The notes beneath the pieces were generated by a model. It had not been told where the DNA came from. It saw only the letters and a list, made by a program, of their open reading frames with translations, and searched no databases. Shown in pieces: positions 1 to 9,519 of a stretch of 39,471 bases of DNA. The translations under genes and the position numbers were made by a program. This stretch comes from Thioalkalivibrio versutus (GTDB taxonomy: Bacteria; Pseudomonadota; Gammaproteobacteria; Ectothiorhodospirales; Ectothiorhodospiraceae): the NCBI RefSeq assembly GCF_001999325.1, contig NZ_MVAR01000037.1, forward strand, positions 1 through 39,471, in the 5' to 3' direction. Within the stretch, counting starts at the first letter, position 1. The number at the start of each line of letters is the position of its first letter.

Positions 1-690
1 GTCATGGTCATGGTCATGGTCCGTGGATTCGGTCGCGGCGTCGAGGAAGGCGCGGGCCTCGGGGAACAGGGCACCGCCGCGCTCCAGCCGGGGCCGGTCC
101 AGCCATTCGCGCTCGATGCGGGCCTGAGTCGTCTCGACCACCAGGGGGCGCGGCGAGGGCATCGCGGCGACGTAGGCATGCAGCGTCTCGCGGTCATCCT
201 CGCTGTAGAGATCGGCCTTGTTGGCCAGGAGCACGTCGGCCAGGGCGATCTGGTCCTGCCAGGTCGGGTGCTCGCGATGGCGGGGCGAGGCCAGGTGGCG
301 TGCATCCATCAGGGTCACGGTGGCGCGCAGATCGAGGACGCCGGCGTAGGGCGGTTCGGTCAGGGTGCGGATGATCTGCGCCGGGTGCCCGAGACCGGTC
401 GGTTCGATCAGGATGCGGTCGGGTTTCTGGCTGCGGATCAGCCGGTTCAGGCCGACGGTAAACATCTGCGCCGAGACGCAGCACAGGCACCCGCCGGGAA
501 CCTCTTCTAGGGCCACGCCGGTATCCGCCAGCAGCCCGCCATCCACGCCGATCTCGCCGAACTCGTTGACCAGCACAGCCCAGTGCTCGCCTTCCGGGCG
601 CTGTGCGAGCAGGTGACGGATGGCGGTGGTCTTGCCGACGCCAAGAAAGCCGGTGATCAGGTTCAGCGGGATGTCGCGATGTTGGGCCAT
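1..690 (-). CDS. CobW/COG0523-family GTPase (metallochaperone), 3' end cut off by window
   Basis: This is a G3E-family P-loop GTPase of the CobW/YjiA/ZigA group, which deliver metal ions (Zn, Co, Fe) to client proteins in the cytoplasm. 230 codons are visible from the ATG at 690. The Walker A motif GFLGVGKT is at residues 14-21, the family-defining metal-binding CLCC at 68-71, and the NKAD guanine-specificity motif at 157-160. The visible end is an alternating Asp-His run (about residues 224-230), the His-rich metal-binding linker typical of the family; the C-terminal CobW_C domain lies outside the window. The gene starts 1 base after the motB stop on the same strand, so it is probably co-transcribed with motAB. 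The family is certain; the metal and client are not visible. Confidence 0.93.
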   Translation of the reverse strand, partial: MAQHRDIPLNLITGFLGVGKTTAIRHLLAQRPEGEHWAVLVNEFGEIGVDGGLLADTGVALEEVPGGCLCCVSAQMFTVGLNRLIRSQKPDRILIEPTGLGHPAQIIRTLTEPPYAGVLDLRATVTLMDARHLASPRHREHPTWQDQIALADVLLANKADLYSEDDRETLHAYVAAMPSPRPLVVETTQARIEREWLDRPRLERGGALFPEARAFLDAATESTDHDHDHD

Positions 691-691
691 T

Positions 692-1642
692 TTAGCTGGG
701 GTCGTCCAGTTGCGCGGGCGGTGGGGCGGTGCCGTTGTCTGCCGGCCCCAGGGTGTCGGGGCGCACGCCCTCGCTCTCCAGGCTCTGGCGCATGGCATCG
801 TCGGCCTGCTGGGACATGACGATGATGGAGATGCGGCGATTGATGGCCGCTTCCGGATTTTCGCGGTTGAAGGGCACGCTGGCCGCCAGACCCACCACCT
901 GGGCAATCTGGTCGGATTGGGTGCCGCCGGCGATCAGCGCGCGGCGGGCCGCGTTGGCACGGTCGGCCGAGAGTTCCCAGTTGGTGTAGTCCGGGCGCAG
1001 CAGCGGGCGCGCGTCGGTGTGTCCGGTGATCGAGACGCGGTTGGGGACCTTGTTGATCAGGCTGGCCAGTTCACGCAGGATCGCGTCGGCGTGCTCGAGG
1101 GGCCGCGCGCTGGCGCTGTCGAACATCGGGCGGTTCTCGCGATCGATGATCTGGATGCGCAGGCCCTCGGGCGTGATGTCCAGGAGCAACTGGTCCTTGA
1201 AGGGCTCCAGCGCCTGGCTTTGTTCGACCGCTTCCTCCAGGGCCCTTTGCAGTGTCTCGAGGGCCTCACGGTCGCGCGCCTCGGCCAGGTCGTCGAAGGT
1301 CTGCTCGTCGATGCCCACGGGGGCGTCCATGCGCTCGGGGTCATCGAGGATCTCGGGCAGGCCCTCGAAGTCGATGATCGACGGGTCCACGCCGGTGCCG
1401 TCGCCCGGGGCCTGCCCGGGCAGGGCCGCCTCGCCGTCGAAGGCCGACGGATTCTTGAAGTATTCCGACAGCCCGGCGCGTTCTTCTACCTCCATCGCCG
1501 CGAGCAGCCACAGGAGCAGGAAGAAGGCCATCATCGCGGTGGCGAAGTCGGCGAAGGCGACCTTCCACGAGCCCCCGTGGTGGGCCGCCTTGACCACCTT
1601 CTTCTTGACGATGATCGGCTGGGTCTTGTCTTCGACGCCCAT
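692..1642 (-). CDS. motB: Flagellar motor stator protein MotB
   Basis: MotB anchors the proton-driven stator to peptidoglycan and carries the ion-binding aspartate. The protein has 316 residues. A basic N-terminus precedes the single membrane segment (about 28-48), which contains Asp32 in the motif ADFATAMMAFF; this matches the essential Asp32 of E. coli MotB. A plug and linker region follows, then a C-terminal OmpA-like peptidoglycan-binding domain (about 165-290) with the ITGHTDARP core and NRRISI near the end. The gene follows motA with a 19-base gap. The lack of polar substitutions around Asp32 suggests a proton rather than sodium motor, which is inference. Confidence 0.96.
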   Translation of the reverse strand: MGVEDKTQPIIVKKKVVKAAHHGGSWKVAFADFATAMMAFFLLLWLLAAMEVEERAGLSEYFKNPSAFDGEAALPGQAPGDGTGVDPSIIDFEGLPEILDDPERMDAPVGIDEQTFDDLAEARDREALETLQRALEEAVEQSQALEPFKDQLLLDITPEGLRIQIIDRENRPMFDSASARPLEHADAILRELASLINKVPNRVSITGHTDARPLLRPDYTNWELSADRANAARRALIAGGTQSDQIAQVVGLAASVPFNRENPEAAINRRISIIVMSQQADDAMRQSLESEGVRPDTLGPADNGTAPPPAQLDDPS

Positions 1643-1661
1643 GGATTCGGTCCGGACGGCC

Positions 1662-2516
1662 TCAGGCCGCCTTCACGTGCTCCTCGAGTTCGGCGAAGCC
1701 GGGACGCATCTCGCTTTCCATGGTCTTGCGCCCGAATTCCACTGCCACCTGCGGGCTGTACCCCTGAACGTTGGCGAGGATGCAGGCCTTGATGCACTGG
1801 AGGAACTTGGCTTCTTCTTGGGACCGCGACTCCAGGGCGGCCGCGGTTGGACCGACAAAGCCATAGGCCAGGAGGATGCCGAGGAAGGAGCCGACCAGGG
1901 CCGCTGCCACGCTCATCCCGATTTCCTCGATCGAACCGCCGATTGCGCCCATGGTGTTCACGATCCCCAGAACAGCGGCCACGATACCGAAGCCGGGCAG
2001 GGCATCCGCCACGCGGTTGACCGCATGGCTGGGGCGCTCGGATTCCTCGTGGTGGGTCTCCAGGTCCACGTCCATCAGGGCGTCCAGCTCGTGCGGGTTC
2101 ATCGAGCCGGAGATGATCAGGCGCATGTAGTCGGTGATGAACTCGACCGCGTGATGGTCCTTGAGTACCCGGGGATGCGCCTGGAACAGGGCACTCTCCT
2201 CGGGCTCCTCGACGTCGCCTTCGATGCCCATCAGGCCTTCCTTGCGGGCCTTGGTGAACAGCTTGTACATCAGCGCGAGCAGGTCGAGATAGTCGTCGCG
2301 CGAGTACTTGGCACCCCCCTTCAGGAGTTGGGGGAGGGACTTCATGACGGTGATCACAACCCGCAACGGGTTGGCGATCAGGAAGGCGCCCAGGGCCGCG
2401 CCGCCGATGATCATGTATTCGTACGGCTGCCAGATGACCATGATATTGCCACCGTGCAGCATGAAGCCGCCGAACACGCCGCCGAGCACGATGATAAAGC
2501 CGAGAATGTACTTCAC
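1662..2516 (-). CDS. motA: Flagellar motor stator protein MotA
   Basis: MotA forms the five-subunit ring of the stator and couples ion flow to torque on FliG. The protein has 284 residues, the usual length for the E. coli-type family (about 295). Four membrane segments are visible (about 1-20, 32-50, 173-192, 203-222). The charged cytoplasmic residues that contact FliG are present as Arg91 and Glu99, and the two conserved prolines as Pro174 (DALPGFG) and Pro223 (FVGPTAA). It is the first gene of the motA-motB-cobW set. The 113 bases upstream are shared with the divergent HDOD gene; I see no clear FliA promoter for motA there. Confidence 0.96.
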   Translation of the reverse strand: MKYILGFIIVLGGVFGGFMLHGGNIMVIWQPYEYMIIGGAALGAFLIANPLRVVITVMKSLPQLLKGGAKYSRDDYLDLLALMYKLFTKARKEGLMGIEGDVEEPEESALFQAHPRVLKDHHAVEFITDYMRLIISGSMNPHELDALMDVDLETHHEESERPSHAVNRVADALPGFGIVAAVLGIVNTMGAIGGSIEEIGMSVAAALVGSFLGILLAYGFVGPTAAALESRSQEEAKFLQCIKACILANVQGYSPQVAVEFGRKTMESEMRPGFAELEEHVKAA

Positions 2517-2629
2517 TGATGGGGTTCCGGGATGTGGGCTCGAGTAGGGGTTCTGCGGGCCAGTTCACAGTGCCGCAGTTGCTATAGTGACGGGCATAAC
2601 CATAACGACTCCCCTGCGCGAGGTACAGC

Positions 2630-4012
2630 ATGTCCCTGGACAAGGACGCGCCCTACATGGACGAAGCCGCCCGCCTGACGGCCGTGGAATGGCCGATCCT
2701 CGAGGCGAGCGATGCGGTGTTTGCCGACCCCGACGCCCTGGTTGAGCGCTCGCTGCGCGAACTGGCGCGTTACGCCGAACGCGACCCCGGTCTGAGCCTG
2801 CGTCTGATCCTGCGTGCAAACCGTTCGCGCCGCGGCCTGCGCCAGGAAGTGCACGCGGTGGGGGACGCCATCGCCATGCTGGGGTTGCAGAACGTCCATC
2901 AGGAGGCGACTGCGGCGCCGCGCGTCGAGGATGTCGTTACCCAGCCGCAGGCTTATCGCGAGATGGCGGCGCAATCGCGGCTGGCGGCAATGATTGCGAC
3001 CGAAATCGCAGGCGAGCGCCACGATACCGAGCCGGGCGAGCTGGCCCTGGCCGCCCTGCTGAATCAGCTCGGCCTGCTCGCCCTGCTGGTGGAGGGCGAG
3101 CCGCGCCTGGCCCGGCTGATGGAGATCCTCGAGCTGAATGCGCTTCCGGACGAGGCCAGTTACACCGCGCTGGGGTACGCAACGGACGATCTCTCGCGTG
3201 CGATGGCGGAACAAATGGAGCTGCCGGAACTGGTGCAGGGGACACTGCGGGCGGTCAATGCGGCGCATCACCGGGCCTTTGAGGTGATGGTCGCGAGTGC
3301 CGTGGCCTGGCAGGTCTTTCGCGGCATGGATACCGCGCGCGGTGACCGCGACCTCGCGCTGCTGGCCGGGTTGATGGGTTTGACCGACAAGGAGGCCGCG
3401 GACCGGATCAGAGCGGTGATCGAGCGTTTCAACGCGGATGTCGCGGTCTATCATCGTGAACCGCTGGATCCGCAGATACCCGGGCGGGTCTGGCTGCGCG
3501 AGCCACATCGGCCGCGCCTGGCCCTGATGCCGCGGGTCGACCTGCTGGAAGAGGGGATTGCCGCGCTCGAGAAAGAGCCGAACCGCGAGCTGCGCGTACG
3601 GCGGATGCTGCGGGTGATGCAGTTCGGTGTAGGCCTGAACCGGGTGGTTTTTGCCCGTCTGTCCCGGGATGGCGAGACGCTGCGTGCCGAGCACCTGGTC
3701 GGCACGCTGCACGAGCCGGAGTTCAGCCACTTTGTGATCAACCGTGCGGCGCTCGGACCGTTGGCGCAGGTCCTGGATAAGGACACGCCGCAGTGGTGGG
3801 ACCGCAAGCGCATCCATGAGCAGATGCCTCCGGCGGTGCGCAAGCTGACCGGCGGGGTCGACTGTCTCGTCGCGCGCCTGTGCGATGGTGAGCGCGTGCT
3901 GGGCCTGGTCTACGCCGACCGGCGTTCGCGTGACCTGGAGCTGACCCCGTTCGCCTTCGAGGGCTTTCGGCGTGTGCTGGCGGCGGCATCGCGGCCCGTT
4001 GAACCCCGGTAG
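2630..4012 (+). CDS. HDOD-domain signalling protein
   Basis: The protein has 460 residues. The N-terminal two thirds (about 20-270) have the helical pattern of an HDOD domain, the HD-GYP-like fold that lacks the catalytic His-Asp residues: alternating alanine/leucine helices with [16 protein letters not shown] about 140-155. The last part (about 300-455) has the alternating pattern of a GAF-like sensory domain ([20 protein letters not shown]). HDOD proteins are regulators of motility, stress and virulence responses and have no known enzymatic activity. It sits between motAB and a chemoreceptor, so a role in motility control is plausible but inferred. The ATG at 2630 follows a weak GCGAGGT ribosome site. 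Confidence 0.8.
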   Translation: MSLDKDAPYMDEAARLTAVEWPILEASDAVFADPDALVERSLRELARYAERDPGLSLRLILRANRSRRGLRQEVHAVGDAIAMLGLQNVHQEATAAPRVEDVVTQPQAYREMAAQSRLAAMIATEIAGERHDTEPGELALAALLNQLGLLALLVEGEPRLARLMEILELNALPDEASYTALGYATDDLSRAMAEQMELPELVQGTLRAVNAAHHRAFEVMVASAVAWQVFRGMDTARGDRDLALLAGLMGLTDKEAADRIRAVIERFNADVAVYHREPLDPQIPGRVWLREPHRPRLALMPRVDLLEEGIAALEKEPNRELRVRRMLRVMQFGVGLNRVVFARLSRDGETLRAEHLVGTLHEPEFSHFVINRAALGPLAQVLDKDTPQWWDRKRIHEQMPPAVRKLTGGVDCLVARLCDGERVLGLVYADRRSRDLELTPFAFEGFRRVLAAASRPVEPR

Positions 4013-4030
4013 GCCGCCGCCGGGTGCGAT

Positions 4031-4057
4031 TCAAGTTTGGGGCATCCGGGTCGATAC
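4031..4057 (+). promoter_or_regulatory. FliA (sigma-28) promoter of the chemoreceptor gene
   Basis: The -35 element TCAAGTTT (4031-4038), an 11-base spacer and the -10 element GTCGATAC (4050-4057) closely match the flagellar class III consensus (TAAAGTTT-N11-GCCGATAA). The predicted start of transcription is about 4064, giving a leader of roughly 118 bases before the ATG at 4182. The target gene is a chemoreceptor, which is the expected FliA regulon member. Confidence 0.72.
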
Positions 4058-4067
4058 ATTCGTAAGA

Positions 4068-4081
4068 GCGAATATATTCGC
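4068..4081. promoter_or_regulatory. 14-bp perfect palindrome at the transcription start, candidate operator
   Basis: GCGAATATATTCGC is an exact 14-base palindrome located about +4 to +17 relative to the predicted FliA start site. It is an AT-rich core in GC-rich DNA and has the size and symmetry of a dimeric repressor site. No regulator can be named from sequence. Confidence 0.45.
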
Positions 4082-4181
4082 CGGGGATCATCCTCGAGGG
4101 CGCGGGTCGCAGCGAACGGCCCGCGCGAATTTGGGTTGTCGGACACGTCCTGTTCGGCATACAAGAATAAGGAAGTACGGC

Positions 4182-5747
4182 ATGCGCAAGAATCTTCCCG
4201 TCACCCAGGCGGCCTATTCGCTCGATCGGCATGGGGATCTGATCTCGGCCACGGACGAAAAAGGCCGCATTCGCTATGCGAACGACGACTTCGTCGCGGT
4301 CAGCGGCTTCGACTGCGCGGAGTTGGAGGGGGCTGCACACAATATTGTGCGCCACCCGGACATGCCGGAGGCCGCCTACGCGAACATGTGGGCGACCCTG
4401 AAGGCCGATGGGGCCTGGATGGGCATCGTCAAGAATCGGCGCAAGAACGGCGATCATTACTGGGTGGACGCCTTTGTCACCCCCGCCTACGAGAACGGGC
4501 GCAAGACCGGCTACGAGTCGGTGCGGGCGACCCCGGAGCGCGAACATGTGGCACGCGCCGAGAAGGTGTATGCCGCGATCAACCGGGGTCGGAGCTTCGC
4601 ACGGCGCTGGTATCACGGCCTGACCTGTCGCCTGGCGGGCACCTGGATCGTGGGCGTCCTGCTGGCACTCGCCGTCGTGTTCTCGGCGTCTTCGCCTGTG
4701 GTGCAGGCGGCCCTGCTGGTGCTGATCTTCGCTGTCGGCGGCGTGGCGTCGCTGGTGTTTACCTCCGGGGTGCGCCAGGCGGTCAACCGCGCCCAGGCCC
4801 AGTTCGACAACCCGGTCATGGAGGCGATCTACACCGGGCGGCGCGATGACAGCGCCTCGCTGGAACTGGTACAGCGCTTCGGCGAGGCCAAACTGCGCAC
4901 CGTGCTGGGCCGCATCGAGGACAAGGCCGAGGCGGTGAGTGACGGTGCCCACTCGATGGCCAGCAGCGTGGACCAGACGGCCGCCGGCGTGGAGCGCCAG
5001 CAAAACGAGATCGACCAGGTCGCCACGGCCATGAACGAGATGACTTCGACCATCCAGGAGATGGCGAGCAACTCCGCGCGCGCCGCCGAGGCCGCCAACA
5101 ACGCCGAGAAGGAAACCGGTTCCGGGCAGGATGTCGTGAACGACACGGTTTCCGTGATCAACCGCATGGCAGCGGAGGTCGAGTCCACGGCCGAGAAGCT
5201 CGGCAAGCTGGAAGCGAGCACCGTGGAGATCGACAAGATTCTGAGTGTCATTCGCGAGATCGCCGAGCAGACCAACCTGCTGGCGCTGAATGCCGCGATC
5301 GAGGCCGCCCGCGCCGGGGAACACGGCCGCGGGTTCGCCGTGGTGGCCGACGAGGTGCGCAGCCTGTCGCAGCGCACCGATGAATCCACGGTGACCATTC
5401 GCAATATGATCGAGAGCCTGCAGTCCGGGGCGCGCGAGGCCATGTCCGCGATGCGTGCCAGTCAGGAGCGGGCCGCTGACGGGGTGGAGAAGGCCCAGGC
5501 GGCGGGCGATTCACTGACCAGCATCCGCGAGGCCGTTGGTCAGATCACCGAGATGAACACCCAGATCGCCACCGCGGTCGAGGAACAAAGCGCGGTCTCC
5601 GAGGAGATCAACCGCAACGTGACGTCCATTCGCGACGTGGCCACCGAGACCGGTTCCGTCTCCGCCCATGCCCGCGACGCCAGCGCGCGGATGCAGGCCG
5701 AGGCCGCCGAACTGAAGGCGCTGATCCACCGCTTCGAACAGAAATAA
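4182..5747 (+). CDS. Aer-like PAS methyl-accepting chemotaxis protein
   Basis: A 521-residue energy-taxis receptor. Residues 8-120 form an Aer-type PAS domain with the family stretches RYANDDF (31-37), [10 protein letters not shown] (53-62) and [15 protein letters not shown] (81-95), the region that holds FAD in E. coli Aer. A membrane hairpin spans about 152-168 and 174-195. The rest is the cytoplasmic coiled-coil signalling domain, with the CheA/CheW-binding tip [19 protein letters not shown] at about 362-380. There is no large periplasmic domain, again like Aer. The frame is open upstream to 3972; I chose the ATG at 4182 because AAGGAAG lies just before it and the Aer family begins there. 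Binding of FAD is inferred from the PAS motifs. Confidence 0.92.
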   Translation: MRKNLPVTQAAYSLDRHGDLISATDEKGRIRYANDDFVAVSGFDCAELEGAAHNIVRHPDMPEAAYANMWATLKADGAWMGIVKNRRKNGDHYWVDAFVTPAYENGRKTGYESVRATPEREHVARAEKVYAAINRGRSFARRWYHGLTCRLAGTWIVGVLLALAVVFSASSPVVQAALLVLIFAVGGVASLVFTSGVRQAVNRAQAQFDNPVMEAIYTGRRDDSASLELVQRFGEAKLRTVLGRIEDKAEAVSDGAHSMASSVDQTAAGVERQQNEIDQVATAMNEMTSTIQEMASNSARAAEAANNAEKETGSGQDVVNDTVSVINRMAAEVESTAEKLGKLEASTVEIDKILSVIREIAEQTNLLALNAAIEAARAGEHGRGFAVVADEVRSLSQRTDESTVTIRNMIESLQSGAREAMSAMRASQERAADGVEKAQAAGDSLTSIREAVGQITEMNTQIATAVEEQSAVSEEINRNVTSIRDVATETGSVSAHARDASARMQAEAAELKALIHRFEQK

Positions 5748-5850
5748 GCCGACCCTCGATCGGGCCGTCATCGAGTACTTGGTATGGGCTGGAGCGGTGG
5801 CGTCGAGCCTTCGTGGCGATGGCGGGCGGAACCGCGTTGGCACGCAGTGG

Positions 5851-5885
5851 GCAGGATGCGTTGAGCGCAGCGAACCGCATCCTGC
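5851..5885. repeat. 35-bp palindromic intergenic repeat
   Basis: GCAGGATGCG (5851-5860) and CGCATCCTGC (5876-5885) form a perfect 10-bp stem around a 15-base loop, TTGAGCGCAGCGAAC. The arrangement and loop (a hexamer-like GAGCGCAGCGAA) resemble a dispersed repeat I know from many gammaproteobacterial intergenic regions. It lies between two convergent genes, where it may also help to end transcription, although there is no T-run. Confidence 0.6.
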
Positions 5886-5943
5886 AAGTTCATGTGTCGG
5901 CAGAGGCCCTGATTTTTTCTGCGCCTCGTGGTGAACGGGAACG

Positions 5944-7170
<1,227 letters not shown>

Positions 7171-7291
7171 CAGTAGGCGCGGGCGCGAGGTAACGGTGTG
7201 CGGAGTGTAACGCAGCGCCGCGTTGCTGCCGAGACGCCGCGGCCCTGCCGGGGTTGGACGGCATCGGGTAGCCCGCGTCATCCGCGTGTGG

Positions 7292-7393
7292 GTCATCTCG
7301 GACGCCGCGAGCGGCGATCCGGGATCTCCACGGTCCGGCGGTTGGCCCGGCGCTGGAGATCCCGGCTCTGCGCTTGGCTCCGGCCGGGATGAC
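7292..7393. repeat. About 102-bp multi-hairpin intergenic repeat element
   Basis: The element is bounded by imperfect inverted ends, GTCATCTCGG (7292-7301) and CCGGGATGAC (7384-7393), 9 of 10 matching. Inside are GCCGC/GCGGC (7303-7314) and a perfect 10-bp pair GGGATCTCCA (7321-7330) and TGGAGATCCC (7354-7363). The GTCATCCCGG ends are characteristic of short non-coding palindromic repeats spread through many proteobacterial chromosomes. It carries no gene and sits in the gap upstream of ispG. Confidence 0.62.
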
Positions 7394-7422
7394 GGGGCGG
7401 TCTGGCCACCCGCAGGGGGTGA

Positions 7423-8544
7423 TCAGCGTTCCAGGCCGGCCCTCCAGGGCTGGAAGGTGTTCTCGACCGCGGCGCGACTGGCCGCGTGCCGGGCCTCGAC
7501 GCGCGCGGCGATGGCCTGCTGCCAGGCCAGGCGGGTCTCGGCGTGCAGGGCGTCCAGGGCCTCGTGCAGGGCCTGCTCCAGGTCTTCGCGGTGGCGGGTC
7601 TCGTCGAGCCGCAGAAGCAGCCAATCCACGCCGATGATCGTGGCCCCGGCAGCGGTGATGCCACAGCCCAGCGAGAACGGACCGCTCCAGGCGCAGACCC
7701 CGGCACCAAGGGCGCCCGCGCGGCCGGCGCGACCGAGGCTGCGCGCCAGCCCCGCCTGCGTGGCGCGGGCGGCCAGCCGGGCCTGCACGGCGCGCGCGAT
7801 CAACGGAGTCGCGAGCCCGGTGCCGGCAGCGGCCGTGGCCGCCAGGCCGGTGCGCTGATCGAAGCGCTCCAGGTCGATATCCAGCGCCGTGTGCAGGGCG
7901 TGGCCGCGTTCGATCTCGGCCGCTGAGACCCCTCCGGCGCGCGGCGGTGGGCTCGGGATGCGCGCGTCCGCGAGGCGCTCGGCCAGCTCCAGACGCCAGA
8001 CGTCGCGAACCTGGCGTTGTTGCTCGTCCACGCCCCATTCGATGCGGGTCGCCAGGTCCCGCAGGGCGTGATCCCACAGCGCCTCGGGCAGCAGGCGCTC
8101 GCGCAGCATCCGCGCGGGGGCATCCGGTTCGGCGTCGCCCAGCCACTGGGTCCCGCGCAGCCACAGGCGCATGTATTCGGCGCCCAGCGAGTAGTACCAG
8201 TCCGCGACCTCGGGGACGCGGTCGTGCAGTTCCGCGAAGCGGGCATCGAGTTCGGCATCCACGCGGCCTTGCCAGTGGTCCCGGGCCTCGGCGTCCCCCG
8301 CCTCCAGCCATTCGAGCGTGAAGCGTTCGAGGCGGGTGAGGCGTTCTTGATCGACCTGGTAGCGCTGCTCGCCGAGTTGCAGGGTCAGCGGCGCGGCCTC
8401 TTCCCAGCTGCGGGGTTCGTGCTGGCTGGCCAGCCACAAAAGGCTGGTGCTGGCCAGCAGGGTCAGGACCAGCCAGGTCCAGGCCGTATGCCACCCCGCC
8501 GTCATCGCCATGGCCGGGTGCCGGTTGGGGCTTGCGGGATGCAC
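7423..8544 (-). CDS. Membrane-associated protein of unknown function
   Basis: I do not recognise this family. From the GTG at 8544 it has 373 residues; an ATG at 8511 is a possible later start, and neither has a clear ribosome site. One membrane segment lies near the N-terminus (about 21-39). A charged, helical, tryptophan-containing domain follows (about 45-230, WEE, WLEAGDAEARDHW, DWYYSLGAEYMRLWL), then an Ala/Gly-rich stretch with a probable second membrane hairpin (about 255-310) and a final amphipathic helix. It begins 21 bases after the stop of the gene encoding a six-segment membrane protein, so the two are probably co-expressed. Function unknown; the large soluble part is probably periplasmic. 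Confidence 0.75.
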   Translation of the reverse strand: MHPASPNRHPAMAMTAGWHTAWTWLVLTLLASTSLLWLASQHEPRSWEEAAPLTLQLGEQRYQVDQERLTRLERFTLEWLEAGDAEARDHWQGRVDAELDARFAELHDRVPEVADWYYSLGAEYMRLWLRGTQWLGDAEPDAPARMLRERLLPEALWDHALRDLATRIEWGVDEQQRQVRDVWRLELAERLADARIPSPPPRAGGVSAAEIERGHALHTALDIDLERFDQRTGLAATAAAGTGLATPLIARAVQARLAARATQAGLARSLGRAGRAGALGAGVCAWSGPFSLGCGITAAGATIIGVDWLLLRLDETRHREDLEQALHEALDALHAETRLAWQQAIAARVEARHAASRAAVENTFQPWRAGLER

Positions 8545-8565
8545 GACGGCATGGCGGGGTCCGCG

Positions 8566-9420
8566 CTACTCGATGACGGGGGCGTTGCGCGGGTCGCCCA
8601 GGGTGTCGTTCGTCGGGCGCAGCGGCAGCAGGCCGTTGGCCAGGAGCAGGAAGCCGAGGGCCAGGAAGGCCTGTTCCGCGAGTACCAGCAGCCAGCCGAG
8701 CAGGGCCGGCAGGGATTCCACACCCTGCGGGAACCATTGCTGGCCCAGCCACAGGCGCAGGGCGTCCTGGGCGGCGGCGAGTTGCAACCCGGCCTCCAGC
8801 AGATGGCTGCGCGCGGCCTCCTGGTGGACCAGGAACCAGACCGCCTGTTCCAGCGAGGCGCCGGTCAGGTCGGGGTACCGGGCCAGCAGGGCCAGCGCCA
8901 GCAGGGCGACGATCAGCAGCAGGCCCGTGAGCCGCAGGGCCCCGCGGCGGACCAGTTCCGGTGCGAACTGCGGATGGGCATGGCCGCGCAGCAGGCGGGC
9001 GAACAGGGCCTCGCTGATCACCAGCACGAAGCCGGCGACCAGCAGGGCGGCCCAGACCTCCTGGGTCGGGATGCGCGCGAGGGTGATCAGCAGCAGTCCG
9101 CCCAGCAGCGCGCCGATGATCAGGTGCCGCAGGGCCATCAGCGGCCCGCCCCGCAGGCGCCGAGGCCATTGGCTGGTCGGCTCCAGGTAGCCGCGCAGGA
9201 AGGCCGCGCGCCGTACCCGGTGGCGCCGGAAGCCGCCATGGGCGATCAGCAGGGTGACACCGATCCACAGCGCCATCACCCCGGCCTCGGGCAGGACCCG
9301 CAGGTTCATGTGCATCAGCCACAGCCCGATTACCAGCAATGTCACGGTAAAGGCATGGCGCAGGGCGATATGCCGGGTCGGGGGTGGGCTGGACGCGGTG
9401 GACGAGGATGAACGGGACAC
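8566..9420 (-). CDS. Six-segment integral membrane protein of unknown function
   Basis: A 284-residue membrane protein with no family I can name. Likely membrane segments are at about 22-39, 45-61, 97-117, 122-142, 161-180 and 238-265; a soluble stretch of about 55 residues (182-237) separates the last two. A serine-rich N-terminal tail and several Arg-rich loops (RRHRVRRAAF) suggest the N-terminus is cytoplasmic. The start is a GTG at 9420 with GGAG five bases upstream. It is the first gene of a two-gene unit with the protein encoded at 7423-8544. Nothing in it indicates an enzyme or transporter motif. Confidence 0.78.
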   Translation of the reverse strand: MSRSSSSTASSPPPTRHIALRHAFTVTLLVIGLWLMHMNLRVLPEAGVMALWIGVTLLIAHGGFRRHRVRRAAFLRGYLEPTSQWPRRLRGGPLMALRHLIIGALLGGLLLITLARIPTQEVWAALLVAGFVLVISEALFARLLRGHAHPQFAPELVRRGALRLTGLLLIVALLALALLARYPDLTGASLEQAVWFLVHQEAARSHLLEAGLQLAAAQDALRLWLGQQWFPQGVESLPALLGWLLVLAEQAFLALGFLLLANGLLPLRPTNDTLGDPRNAPVIE

Positions 9421-9519
9421 GGTGGCTCCAGGAGGATATGCACGCCCTGATGGTAGCAGGCGCGGGGGTTGTCGCCTGGCGTTCCGGTTTCGTTCAGCCG
9501 GAGGCGCTATAACAGCGGC

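Noticed and set aside
1-21. Short tandem repeat GTCATG
   Set aside because: It is the coding sequence of the His/Asp tail of the CobW-type GTPase.
8017-9411. 464-codon plus-strand open frame rich in Gln and Gly
   Set aside because: It is a shadow of the two minus-strand membrane-protein genes; composition follows codon-position GC bias.
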